A DNA stretch of 64,000 nucleotides from Schistocephalus solidus (Eukaryota; Platyhelminthes; Cestoda; Diphyllobothriidea; Diphyllobothriidae). A model generated the notes under the pieces. The model saw only the letters and a list, made by a program, of their open reading frames with translations. It had not been told where the DNA came from and did not search any database. How positions within the stretch are numbered: position 1 is the first letter of the stretch; each line of letters begins with the position of its first letter. Made by a program: the position numbers and the translations under genes. The stretch covers positions 1 through 64,000 of the forward strand of contig WEDG01000247.1 in NCBI GenBank assembly GCA_017591395.1, read 5' to 3'. Below are positions 34,388 through 43,755 of the stretch, one piece after another.

Positions 34388-35600
34388 GGAGGCCGAAATT
34401 AACAACCAACTGCCATTCCTGGATGTTCTTGTCCATCGAAAATTCAACGGGCACATAAAAACTACGTTTTATAGGAAGGAGACCAAAACACGCCGAATTC
34501 TAAGTAACCACAGTAAGCACCCGTTGTGCCACAAACGCAACTGTGTGCGAACTCTCTATAGAAGGGCAGAATCACATTGCAGTGAGTCGAACGACAAAAA
34601 GGGCAGAACTCCGCTACCTCCAGCGCCTTTTCATGGCCAACGGATACCCTCGTAACTTCATCGAGCGCAGCAGGCTGGCCAAACCAAGACAAAATTTGGT
34701 AACAGAACAGCCAAAATTCTGGCGTGCACTGCCATACATTGACGGCGTCTCTGAGGCAGTTTCCCGCCTCCTCAGACCACTGGGGATCGGAATCGCCCAT
34801 CGACCGGATTAAACCATTCGGAATCTAGTTATGAGACCGAAAGCCCCCCTTCCACGAGGTGAGACGTCAAACATCATCTACCGGATCCAATGTGACTCCT
34901 GTGAAGTTAACTACGTCGGAGAGACAGGGAAGCGGTTGCAGACCCGTGTTACCGAACACGTGCGGGCAGTGAGGAGAATGGACCCATTGTCCCTGGTGGC
35001 GGAACACTGTGCGAACTCTGGGCACACGTTCGCCTTCCAAAACGCCGAAATCCTGGGTCGAGGAAATAACCGCGTATCCAGGGAAACAATAGAAGCCTGG
35101 CACACGGAGCCTACGTTGATCAACCGTTGTGTCGCCCTTCCGGCAGCCTACCAGGCCCTCCGGGCGCAGCTCATCGAACGTAAGAGCAAACGCGGAATTA
35201 GGCCAAACGTGAATTCCACCGCGGGAGAACCTAGGACGGATATGCACCTAACCACGCCACAATTCGGGGCTGACGAAGGCGCAGTCATGATTACCGCTGC
35301 ATCAATTACTACCCCGACAGACGAGGAAACATGTCCTCAGGACACAAACATGACTATCGACCCAGGGCGCCAATTGAGGTCAATGCGGACCCAGACAATG
35401 GCCGCCCCCCCTCAACCAGAGACATGTCAACTGACAGCAATTTCCTGTGTGTATGCCGGCAAAGAACGCCAAAGCCAATTAAGGACTCCCCCACCCCGTC
35501 CTCCTATCGTGTACACTGTTAAGGTAAACCCGTCCAATCAACGCTGTGTTACAAAAATGGCTATCACCCCCTATAAATACTGTGAGACGCGGTACGATAC
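34388..35600 (+). mobile_element. Penelope-like element copy 1: RT C-terminus plus GIY-YIG endonuclease
   Basis: Coding begins just after the RT catalytic region: EAEINNQLPFLDVLVHR, FYRKETKTRR and CVRTLYRRAE. After a frameshift near 34600 it continues with RLFMANGYPRNFIE and PYIDGVSEAVSRLL. From 34831 comes a GIY-YIG nuclease: NIIYRIQCDSCEVNYVGETG, TRVTEHVRAV, AEHCANSGHTF. The C-x2-C and downstream histidines match the zinc-binding linker typical of PLE endonucleases. A long low-complexity C-terminus follows. RT-plus-GIY-YIG defines Penelope-like elements. The copy is 5'-truncated exactly at a (TA)n tract and carries at least two frame breaks. Confidence 0.87.
35572..35579 (+). promoter_or_regulatory. 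TATA-like box in PLE terminal region
   Basis: TATAAATA sits 22 nt before the hammerhead-like motif and about 40 nt before the start of the copy 2 open frame. Inferred internal promoter of the PLE. Confidence 0.4.
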
Positions 35601-35645
35601 TCACCTCCGACGATGGAAGCTTGTATGCTTTTGAAACGTCAGGAC
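35601..35645 (+). ncRNA. Hammerhead-like motif at the PLE-PLE joint
   Basis: The core reads CCGACGA (35607-35613; canonical would be CUGACGA, so U4 is changed to C). Stem II is GGAAGC with GCTTTT. GAAA lies at 35633-35636, followed by CGTC with predicted cleavage after 35640. Stem III is the tiny palindrome ACGT. Hammerheads of this form in PLE terminal repeats are established for the group. The core change suggests this copy is inactive. Confidence 0.55.
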
Positions 35646-37116
35646 AATACACCTATAGTCCCTGAGATCGCCTTTTCTTCTCATTTATGTCCGGGAACGC
35701 GCATCTTCACTTCTATCAGCAATATTTTTGGGCGCGAAGCGCTTGAGTCAGCACGACGTTGGGAAACCTTTGACCTTCGTGTGTCATCTACGTACGCGCA
35801 AATCCAGTTCCTCCACAGATGCCTTGACAACTACGTGCTTCCGAAGAGCTTGTCTTACAGGCCACCGGTGAACACAAGTCTGGCCAAACGGTGGGTGATG
35901 CAACACGGCAGACGAATGATACGGGCGCTCCTCCAGGACTGCCATCTTCGATTGCGGAAATATAACGGGGTTTTGAGCCAAGCGGTTTCAAAGTGCGCTG
36001 AACACATTGATGAAGATGGAACTACACGTTTGCGACATATGATAAGTAGACGAGCTAGAGAATTACGGGCAAAACGAGATGCGGATCTGGCGGATAAGCT
36101 TCGAACTATAAGCCACTCACCTGAGGAAGAGACTGATGTCCTAGTCCACAATCTGTCCTCTAAACAGTTGACGCCTGGACAGCTGAAGGTTCTGAGTCAT
36201 GAGGCTTGCTTCAATACCACAGACGCCGATCCGGTTAACCTCGTTGCCACAGTCGAATCAATTCTCAAACAAACCGGGGAATCCGATGAAACAAAACACC
36301 TTGTTCGGCAACAGGTAACCGCCTTGGTAATGGCGCATAAACCACGCGCAATTATTACCAGAGTGGAGCAGGATGCTGTCAAGAGACTGAGAGCTGACAC
36401 GAATATTATGGTACTACCAGCGGACAAAGGACGTTCTACAGTCGTCTTGGATAAGACCGACTATATTCCAAAGGTCAACAACCTGCTGGAAGACCGACAG
36501 GCATATCTTCGATGCGATGGTGAACCGATGAAGAAGCTGATGATGCAGCAAGACAAAACGCTTGCCGATATGCAGACAAACAAAGTAATAAGTAAGTCGG
36601 TAAGACTGGCTATAAAACCATCAGATGCGGCCGCAGCAAGGTTCTACGGATTACCAAAAGTACACAAGGCCGATATTCCTCTCCGTCCAATTGTGTCATT
36701 GCGTGGTGCACCAACATTCAATCTGGCTAAATGGTTGTTCCGACACCTGAAGTCTCTCACCTCGGGCGCAGCCCCAACGGTCACTTCGGCTACTAAGTTC
36801 CTGGAACGGCTCAGGGGGATGCGACTCACCGCAGACGAGGTCATGGTGTCATTTGATGTCACCTCTCTTTTCACTTCAATCCCGCAGTACTTAGCAGTCA
36901 AAACGGTAAGCGAATTGCTTGAGAGGCAGTACGATGATGCAGGCGAGACAGTGAAGCGGGGACATCTTGTCCAACTCTTAAAATTCTGTCTGAAGACGTA
37001 CTTCACCTTCTAGGGGACCATGTACGAGCAGATCAGAGGGACGCCAATGGGATCGCCGCTCTCGGGCTTCATCGCTGATGCAGTTCTCCAAAAGGCTTGA
37101 GACTCTGGTTTTCGCA
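35613..37116 (+). pseudogene. Penelope-like element copy 2: N-terminal region and RT up to motif B
   Basis: An open frame of 466 codons covers the PLE N-terminal region (RWETFDLRVSSTYAQIQFLH, LSSKQLTPGQLKVLSHE, VMAHKPRAIITRVEQDAVKR) and RT (LPADKGRSTVVLDKTDY, RFYGLPKVHKADIPLRPIVS, WLFRHLKSLT, motif A SFDVTSLFTSIP). A TAG at 37011-37013 interrupts TF/GTMYEQ, then motif B (RGTPMGSPLSGFIADAVLQ) is readable before a 1-nt insertion. Coding stops at about 37116, where the SINE array begins, so the catalytic YVDD region is missing. With copy 1 upstream the two pieces form a head-to-tail, circularly permuted set. Confidence 0.87.
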
Positions 37117-37252
37117 AAGCCACACACTATCATGGCATTCCCGATTGCAACCGACAAAGCAACGAGCCCGTGGCTCAATGGTAGAGCGTTCGACTCAAAT
37201 ACCAAAGGTCGTGGGTTCGAATCCCAGGGGTTCCACACTCGGGATTGGGTAT

Positions 37253-37297
37253 GACTGGCTGATGATGGCTAATAAACCTGAAATGGCCATTCCGGTC
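37253..37297 (+). ncRNA. Hammerhead-like ribozyme core, array unit 1
   Basis: Stem I GACTGG with CCGGTC (one G-U); CTGATGA at 37259-37265; GAAA at 37280-37283; tiny palindromic stem III (ATGGCCAT); predicted cleavage after 37291. Stem II is weak (GG/CC). Confidence 0.6.
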
Positions 37298-37558
37298 TCC
37301 CTTGTCTTTGTCGGTTCCACATTATCAACATATGCTACACGCCGCTATGCGACTGCCTGTGAGTACTCTAGTTTGAGTTCCAGGGCACATCGGAACATAA
37401 ATGTTCCTTAAGCAGATCGGTGAGCCACACACTATCATCATATTCCCGATGGAAACCGACAAAGCAACGAGCCCGTGGCTCAATGGTAGAGCATTCGACT
37501 CAAATACCAAAGGTCGCGGGTTTCCAATCCCAGGTGTTCCACACTTGGGATTGGGTAT

Positions 37559-37603
37559 GACTGGCTGATGACGGCTAGTAAACCTGAAATGGCCATTCCG
37601 GTC
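37559..37603 (+). ncRNA. Hammerhead-like ribozyme core, array unit 2
   Basis: CTGATGA at 37565-37571, GAAA at 37586-37589, predicted cleavage after 37597, which is 306 nt after the unit 1 site. All core bases are intact; stem II is weak. Confidence 0.6.
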
Positions 37604-37863
37604 TCCCTTGTCTTTGTCGGTTCCACCTTATCAACATATGCTACACGTCGTTATGCGACTGCCTGTGAGTACTCTAATCTGAGTTTCAGGGCACATCGGA
37701 ACATAAATGTTCCTTAAGCAGATCGGTGAGCCACACACTATCATCATATTCCCGATCGTAACCGACAAAGCAACGAGACCGTGGCTCAATGGTAGAGCGT
37801 TCGACTCAAATACAAAAGGTTGCGGGTTTGAATCCCAGGTGTTCCACACTTGGGATTGGGTAT

Positions 37864-37908
37864 GACTGGCTGATGACGGCTAATAAACCTGAAATGGCCA
37901 TTCCGGTC
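37864..37908 (+). ncRNA. Hammerhead-like ribozyme core, array unit 3
   Basis: CTGATGA at 37870-37876, GAAA at 37891-37894, predicted cleavage after 37902 (305 nt after unit 2). Core intact. Confidence 0.6.
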
Positions 37909-38169
37909 TCCCTTGTCTTTTGTCGGTTCCACATTATCAACATATGCTACACGTCGCTATGCGACTGCCTGTGAGTACTCTAGTCTGAGTTCCAGGGCAC
38001 ATCGGAACATAAATGTTCCTTAAGCAGATCGGTGAGCCACACACTATCATCATATTCCCGATCGCAACCGACAAAGCAACGAGCCCGTGGCGCAATGGTA
38101 GAGCATTCGACTCAAATACCAAAGGTTGCGGGTTCAAATCCCAGGTGTGCCACACTTGGGATTGGGTAT

Positions 38170-38214
38170 GACTAACTGATGACGGCTAATAAACCTGAAA
38201 TGGCAATTCCGGTC
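38170..38214 (+). ncRNA. Hammerhead-like ribozyme core, array unit 4
   Basis: CTGATGA at 38176-38182 and GAAA at 38197-38200; predicted cleavage after 38208. Stem I is weakened (GACTAA) and the stem III palindrome is broken (ATGGCAAT), so activity is doubtful. Confidence 0.5.
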
Positions 38215-38473
38215 TCCCTTGTCTTTGTCGGTTCCACATTATCAACATATGCTACACTCGCTATGCGACTGCCTGTGAGTATTCTAATCTGAGTTTCAGG
38301 GCACATCGGAACATAAATGTTCCTTAAGCATATCGGTGAGCCACACACTATCATCATATTCCCGATCGCAACCGACAAAGCGACGAGCCCATGGCTCAAT
38401 GGTTGAGCGTCTGACTAAAATACCAAAGATCGCGGATTCGAATCCCAGGTGTTCCACACGTGGGATTGGGTAT

Positions 38474-38518
38474 GACTGGCTGATGACGGCTAATAAGCCA
38501 AAAATGGCCATTCCGGTC
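38474..38518 (+). ncRNA. Hammerhead-like core, array unit 5, broken
   Basis: CTGATGA is kept (38480-38486) but the GAAA box reads AAAA (38501-38504), changing the invariant G12. Predicted inactive; stem I and the cleavage triplet remain. Confidence 0.5.
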
Positions 38519-38645
38519 TCCCTTGTCTTTGTCGGTTTCACCTTAACAACATATGATGCACGTTGCTATGTGATCGCCTGCGAGGGCTCTAGTCTGAGCT
38601 CCATGGCACAACGGAACATACATGTTCCTTAAGAAGATCGGTGAA

Positions 38646-38657
38646 ATATATATATAT
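38646..38657. repeat. (AT)n at the centre of an inverted SINE pair
   Basis: Short alternating tract between the last + unit of the array and an inverted copy of the same repeat. Confidence 0.85.
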
Positions 38658-39537
38658 GATAGTATGGGGCTCACCGATCTGCTTAAGGAACATGCATGTT
38701 CCGTTGTGCCCTGGAGCTCAGACTAGAGTACTCACAGGCAGTCGCATAGCGACGTGTAGCATATGTTGATAATGTGGAACCGACAAAGACAAGGAGACCG
38801 AATGGCCGACTCAGGTTATTAGCCGTCATCAGCCAGTCATACCCAATCTCAAGTGTGGAACACCTGGGATTCAAAACCCGCAACCTTTGGTATTTGGAGT
38901 CGAACGCTCACCATTTGGAGCCACGGGCTCGTTGTTTTGTCGGTTGTGATCGGGGATATGATGATAGTATGGGGCTCACCGATCTGCTTACGAGGCATGC
39001 ATGTTCCGTTGTAGCCCTGGAGCTCAGACTAGAGCCCTCGCCGGCGGTCGCATAGCGACGTGATAGATAGATGAACTGATCAAGACAAGGGGCACGGAAT
39101 GGTCTATTTCTGGCATTAGCCGTCGTCATCACTCCAATCCCCAGAATAATGGCACCTCACCCGACGACACTGTATTTAATCGATCGCTCTACCATTGAAA
39201 TCCACGAGCTCGTGTTTTGTCGGTTATGATCGAGAATGATGATGTATGGAAGCTCACCGATCTGCTTTAAAGCATGCATCTCCGTTGATGCCCTGGAGCT
39301 CCGACTAGAAAAGCTCGTGAGGTCGCATAGCGACGATAATGCATATGATAGAATGGAACCGACAAAGACAAGGGGGCCGGAATGGCCGTTTCGGCATTAG
39401 CCGTCATCATGACCAGTCATCCATCCCAAAGTGTGCAGCACCTGGGATTCGAACTCGCGACCTTTTGGTATTTCGAAGTCGAACGCTCTACCATTTGAGC
39501 CACGGGCTCGTTGTTTCGATCGGCTGTGATCGGGAAA
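38658..39537 (-). repeat. Inverted, decayed copies of the ~305-bp SINE
   Basis: Reading on the minus strand, tRNA-like heads occur at 39510-39440 (near-intact A and B boxes), 39210-39150 (decayed) and 38931-38862 (decayed B box). Bodies follow each. The hammerhead cores are damaged in all three: GAAA is lost at about 38810, and CTGATGA is altered at about 39120 and 39410. With the array this forms a large inverted repeat centred near 38650. Confidence 0.75.
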
Positions 39538-39620
39538 TGGCTCAAATGGTAGAGCGTTCGACTCAAATACCAAAGGTCGTGGGTTCGAATCCCAGGTGTG
39601 CCACACTTGGGATTGGGTAT

Positions 39621-39665
39621 GACTGGCTGATGACGGCTAATAAGCCAGAAATGGCCATTCCGGTC
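39621..39665 (+). ncRNA. Hammerhead-like ribozyme core
   Basis: CTGATGA at 39627-39633; stem II GGCT with AGCC around AATA, closed by a C/A mismatch; GAAA at 39648-39651; palindromic stem III; predicted cleavage after 39659. Stem I GACTGG with CCGGTC. Confidence 0.6.
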
Positions 39666-39923
39666 CCCCTTGTCTTTGTCGGTTCCAGTCTATCATATGC
39701 TACACGTCGCTATGCGACCGCCTGTGAGGGCTCTAGTCTGAGCTCCAGGGCACAACGGAACATGCATGTTCCTTAAGCAGATCGGTGAGCCCCATACTAT
39801 CATCATATTCCTGATCACAACGGACAAAACAACGAGCCCGTGGCTCAAATGGTAGAGCGTTCGACTCAAATACCAAAGGTCGCGGGTTCGAATCCCAGGT
39901 GTGCCACACTTGGGATTGGGTAT

Positions 39924-39968
39924 GACTGGCTGATGACGGCTAATAAGCCAGAAATGGCCATTCCGGTC
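39924..39968 (+). ncRNA. Hammerhead-like ribozyme core
   Basis: Same as the preceding copy with CTGATGA at 39930-39936 and GAAA at 39951-39954; predicted cleavage after 39962, 303 nt after the site at 39659. Confidence 0.6.
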
Positions 39969-39988
39969 TCCCTTGTCTTTGTCGGTTC

Positions 39989-39995
<7 letters not shown>

Positions 39996-40054
<59 letters not shown>
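39996..40054. repeat. Long (TA)n microsatellite
   Basis: About 29 TA units directly after the last SINE copy and shortly before the ZnF-LINE 5' fragment. Confidence 0.95.
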
Positions 40055-40057
<3 letters not shown>

Positions 40058-40065
40058 TTCATGAA

Positions 40066-40112
40066 GTACACATACATGTTGCACTGGCACCCTACACCAG
40101 ACCTTGCCAGCA
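40066..40112 (+). repeat. Direct repeat flanking a LINE fragment, left copy
   Basis: Shares CACATACATGTTGCACTGGC and the following CACC-rich bases with 41148-41200. The two copies bracket the ZnF-LINE fragment at 40113-41140. Confidence 0.7.
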
Positions 40113-41140
40113 ACGCGTGCAGGTCCTCTAAGAATTTGTCCTTCGCCGCATCAGAGCTCGTCATTGGGGGAGCGTAGGCGCTGATGATGGTGGCGAACTG
40201 GTCTCCCCGAAGAGGCAGGCGGAGGCTCATCAGGCGATCATTTGTACCCTGCGGCAGACAGGGCAGACGTCGAACAATGTCGTTCCGGATGGCAAAGTCA
40301 ACACCAGCGTTGCGTCGCTCTGCCTTTGGCCGGCCGCTCCAGAAGAAGGTGTAGCCGGCACCCACCTCCTCCAGCTGACCCTGCTCAGAAAATCGGGTCT
40401 TGCTGAGAGCAGCAATGTCCATTTTTGTAGCGCGCCAGTTCCCGAGCGACTAGAGCCGTCCTTCGTTCCGGCCGGTTGCTCTTAGGATTGTCTAAAAGGG
40501 AACGAACATTTCTGGCTGCTAGTGTGAGTGGACTCACCCGAGCAGCCTGGAGAGTATGGCGAGGGGGATGGGGACGGGGTATATTGTTGTTTGCTTGAGT
40601 TTTACGACCGCGTATTTTGCGATCTGCGAGCCGCGGCCGGCTGCAGAAGACGTGATACCCAGCATTTGTTTAGGGCACCTTTTCTAGCCCCTTCCTCCGC
40701 GAGGAGGCAAGCATTGCTGTCCCTAAATAGGGCTGCTCGGACATCCCAGACGGCTGCCGAACACATCTATGGGTTACGGTTTTGTTTTAGTGGGAGAACG
40801 ACCCGAGTTAGCCTGGGCCGCCTACAGGGTTGCTGTCGCCCCCACCGTAGGACTTTTTGAGAGGGGGAAGGTGGGAAGTTCGGGAGTCAGACATACCGGG
40901 TGTGGAGGCACACACAACACCAGCGACCCTCACCTGGTTTAGCCCGCCGGTCGTGACGGTTGTCCGGAGTGTGGCCGCTGGGAAGAACCCAACTTCGAGT
41001 AGCCACAGGTGAGAGTTGGGTACCAGTTAGAGGCGGCCACAGGAGCATTCACCACCTGTACGAGACAAATGGAGCGACCAAATGCTATCTGTGTGGTGCT
41101 ACCCCTAACTAGTACCCCTACACCCCTATATATACATAAA
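40113..41140 (-). mobile_element. ZnF-LINE 5' fragment (5' UTR plus start of endonuclease)
   Basis: On the minus strand, 41140-40430 matches the 5' UTR of the longer copy at 58695-57751 block for block. Then [20 protein letters not shown] opens the endonuclease (40422) and runs to DLHALLA near 40116. Everything downstream is missing. A fragment that keeps the 5' end and lacks the 3' end is not what target-primed reverse transcription normally leaves, so later rearrangement is likely. Confidence 0.8.
40722..40731 (-). promoter_or_regulatory. CArG-like box in ZnF-LINE 5' UTR
   Basis: CCTAAATAGG fits CC(A/T)6GG and falls at the same place as CCTATATAGG in the copy at 58033-58042. A MADS/SRF-type site is inferred; a TATA role is also possible. 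Confidence 0.35.
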
Positions 41141-41147
41141 TACATTC

Positions 41148-41200
41148 ATTAAGCACACATACATGTTGCACTGGCACCCTCCACCAGGCCCTGCCCATTC
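41148..41200 (+). repeat. Direct repeat flanking a LINE fragment, right copy
   Basis: Second copy of the block at 40066-40112, about 90% identical by eye. Confidence 0.7.
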
Positions 41201-43755
41201 CAGGCCGCCTTGATCCTCGCCTCCCCCAAACCCCCTGTTCATTGCTTGTTTCCCGCTTTTTGCTGTCCAACCCTAACGTGAATTATTGTACGAACCGGAG
41301 GATGAAACATCTAACAGTTGCGTTGACTTCTTCAATGTTCACATTAGGAACCTGTGCTGGGGGATGGCAGTTTAGAACCCCAACAATTGTGCGCCTTTAA
41401 GCCAGAAAGGATGCTTAGTCAATAGAGCGTGGCCAAGGTCATGATCGCGAAGATTTCCAGACATTGCGAAGCAAGAGCTTTTTGTGAGAATCCGGGAAGG
41501 GGGGCGGGAACTTATGCGATGTGATGGTCTTGTGAATGACTTGAATACCGTACTGACTAGTTAAGAGGGAGATAGGCAGAGCGATCGGCATTATCAGAGA
41601 AGAGTGCAAAGTACGATCAAAGTGTTTGCTCTCTCCTCACATAGTCTACACAACACGCTTTGATGAAGAGGCAATCGTACGGCGTCCTTCAACCCGGACA
41701 ACGCGGTAGGCACTGTTTCCAGTGTAAATACTGCAGCTAGCAACCAATCGTACGTGTCCATTCGCTGATTGGCTACTACGTCGACTAAGGCCGTTCTTTT
41801 TATCCGCCGTCTCGACTTACAACCTCACATCCTTCCATCAATAATGACAAATAGGGCATGAAAGCATAAATTCTCGGTCTTTTTATGGCATGTGCTGTGC
41901 GCCATTTTCGTGCGCCTTTTTTTCCTCCACACCGAGGCAATGCGTCTGCGCTTGAGAGTGCACGAAGACAATATGTACGCGTATGCGCTCGAGTAAGTCG
42001 AAGAGTAAACTGGGCTTTTGCAATCGAGGTTGTGTTAACTGACGTCGACTATACCAGAAACGCGCATTCGCCATCTGCTGTCTCTGTCGCCATATTCCCT
42101 GGTAATTGGTTGTTCACTGCAGTGCGACCAATTGTGACGGGCCATGCCTGGCGCATCGAAGAAAAAGGACCGAAGTTTATTTCAGCTGGTCAGATCAGGC
42201 TAAAGTGACTGAGTGCCACGCTAGGTACCCTCGATCATGGTGTAGAGAGGGCAGAGCCGTACTAAAACATCTGACCTTAAAGCCTACTGACCAGGGCTCT
42301 CTTGAAAACCGACGCGGTGAGTGCTTATCGTGTGAAGGAACGACAAGATAAAAATGAACTGAAATGACTATTCCAATAGTCTTGTTAACAAAAATCTCTA
42401 AATAAGTGATTTATTTAATATTCAAACGGCTTTATGGCCTGATGGTGTTAAGAGTGTATCTTGGCCATTAAAATTGAAGCCAACTGTATACGAGGAGTTC
42501 ACAAATGAGTTGGCAGTTACTGAGACCAGGGGCGCCGCCGGAAACAAATATTCTCGCAACGTAACCGTGTTTAAGTATGTATCGTTTTTAAAGTGTGAAA
42601 AATGCGGAGCATTTCCTACCAAAAACTGGTGCGCAACCATTTATAAAATAACCCGGTAGATGCGCTATCTCATTAAATTTGAACCATAATTCTGATATAT
42701 GTTTTAGATAAAAAAAGATTACTTATATATGGTTTCAATATCAATTTTCGTGTAGCATAATCCCGAGATTATACAGTCACGTTTCGCTGTCGGCTTTTGA
42801 TCGAGGACTTTTCCCGATCTCAGCAGAAATTACCTTCTGTAAAATATATCTCCTAAAATAGTGTACATTTTTCCTATCGGCTTACAATTCCCTTTTAAAT
42901 TCAATTGTATTTTATCTAAAAAAGATACCAAATAGGTGTTTTTCTTGTAACTATTTGTTAAGAAGATGCAGCTGCGAATTTTTTACCGAAGGAAAATAAA
43001 GAGTCCGGTTTTAAAATATCTAAATATTAGATTTTTAAGACCTTAAAATGTCCATTCATAAAGCATCCTATCTGTCTATTTATTACTGTTGCTTATTAAG
43101 TATCTAACAGGATCTACATCAATTGCAAAATTTTATGAGCGCTCACTGAAGTTTTCCTTATAACGTGTCAGTTTCCTCAGATGGCTTGTGCAATGCAGGT
43201 AGTTTGTGAATCCTAATTGCAGGTGTACCGGCAAGTCAATTTCACAGTTATTCGGGACTGGAAAAGTTCTTTAAAATCAAAATATGCCCTTTCTCAAGTT
43301 TCAACTGAGAAGACAATGTAATTTTGCCACCAACTGAGTAAAAGAATAAATATTTTTGGCCTGTTTTCTGTAAAATATTATTATTTACTGTCGAACAAAT
43401 TCAGGAATTTGCCACGTCTATCTCCTGGTAACTTCTGTCTGACTAACTTGCCTGTCATGCCCTGCCTTCTTTGTTGTTACTTTTGCATACCTGAACTGAA
43501 ATTCTTTGTTTGTTCAGATCGAATATGACCTTAAAAATGCGGATCACCCGTATTGTTAAATTGTTTTGTGCACGCATTTGCCCAACGCTAGAGAACGCGT
43601 ATTTTTGTTGGTTAGAGACACAAGCGTTAAATTCGGCCTTTGTTTTGACTACGGGTAGCTATCGCTGGGGTTTGTACCTGGTTTATTCTTAATTATTTAT
43701 TATTAATAGTACCATGCTAAACCAAATTGTGGTTTGCATTTTGAGCGTTACTCTG
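41201..43755. other. Intergenic, no supported gene
   Basis: 41740-41790 has CCAAT in both orientations (CAACCAATCG, CTGATTGGCT). A frame from 42106 starts with two cysteines (MVVHCSATNC) but lacks the rest of a zinc-binding fold. 42690-43480 is AT-rich and may be a decayed copy of the dispersed repeat at 62690. Nothing else is supported. Confidence 0.4.

Larger units (their letters stand above)
37117..38640 (+). repeat. Tandem array of ~305-bp tRNA-headed, hammerhead-bearing units (5 units)
   Basis: B boxes fall at about 37213, 37517, 37822, 38128 and 38432, a period of 304-306 bp. Each unit has a tRNA-like head (A box TGGCTCAATGGTAGAGCG, B box GGGTTCGAATCCC with small changes), then GGGATTGGGTATGACTGG, a hammerhead-like core, TTTGTCGGTT, a ~180-bp body (ATGCGACTGCCTGTGAG, CATCGGAACATAAATGTTCC) and AACCGACAAAGCAACG leading into the next head. 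Units are about 90-95% alike by eye. The architecture matches the schistosome Sm-alpha SINE and metazoan retrozymes. There is no coding function: peptides readable on both strands are translations of the tRNA-like part. Confidence 0.85.
39538..39995 (+). repeat. Two further direct SINE copies
   Basis: Heads at 39538-39603 and 39835-39905 (A box TGGCTCAAATGGTAGAGCG, B box GGGTTCGAATCCC), each followed by the shared body with an intact hammerhead-like core. The spacing of about 303 bp matches the array. Confidence 0.8.

Noticed and set aside
37117..39776. Many 60-145-codon frames on both strands (for example WDSNPRPLVFESNALPL and GSNPRCATLGIGYDWL types)
   Set aside because: They are translations of the tRNA-like head and SINE body, repeat at the same ~305-bp period and appear on both strands.
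42106..42351. A frame starting MVVHCSATNC that recalls a THAP zinc finger start
   Set aside because: The later C-x2-H and the conserved Trp/Pro positions of THAP are not present.
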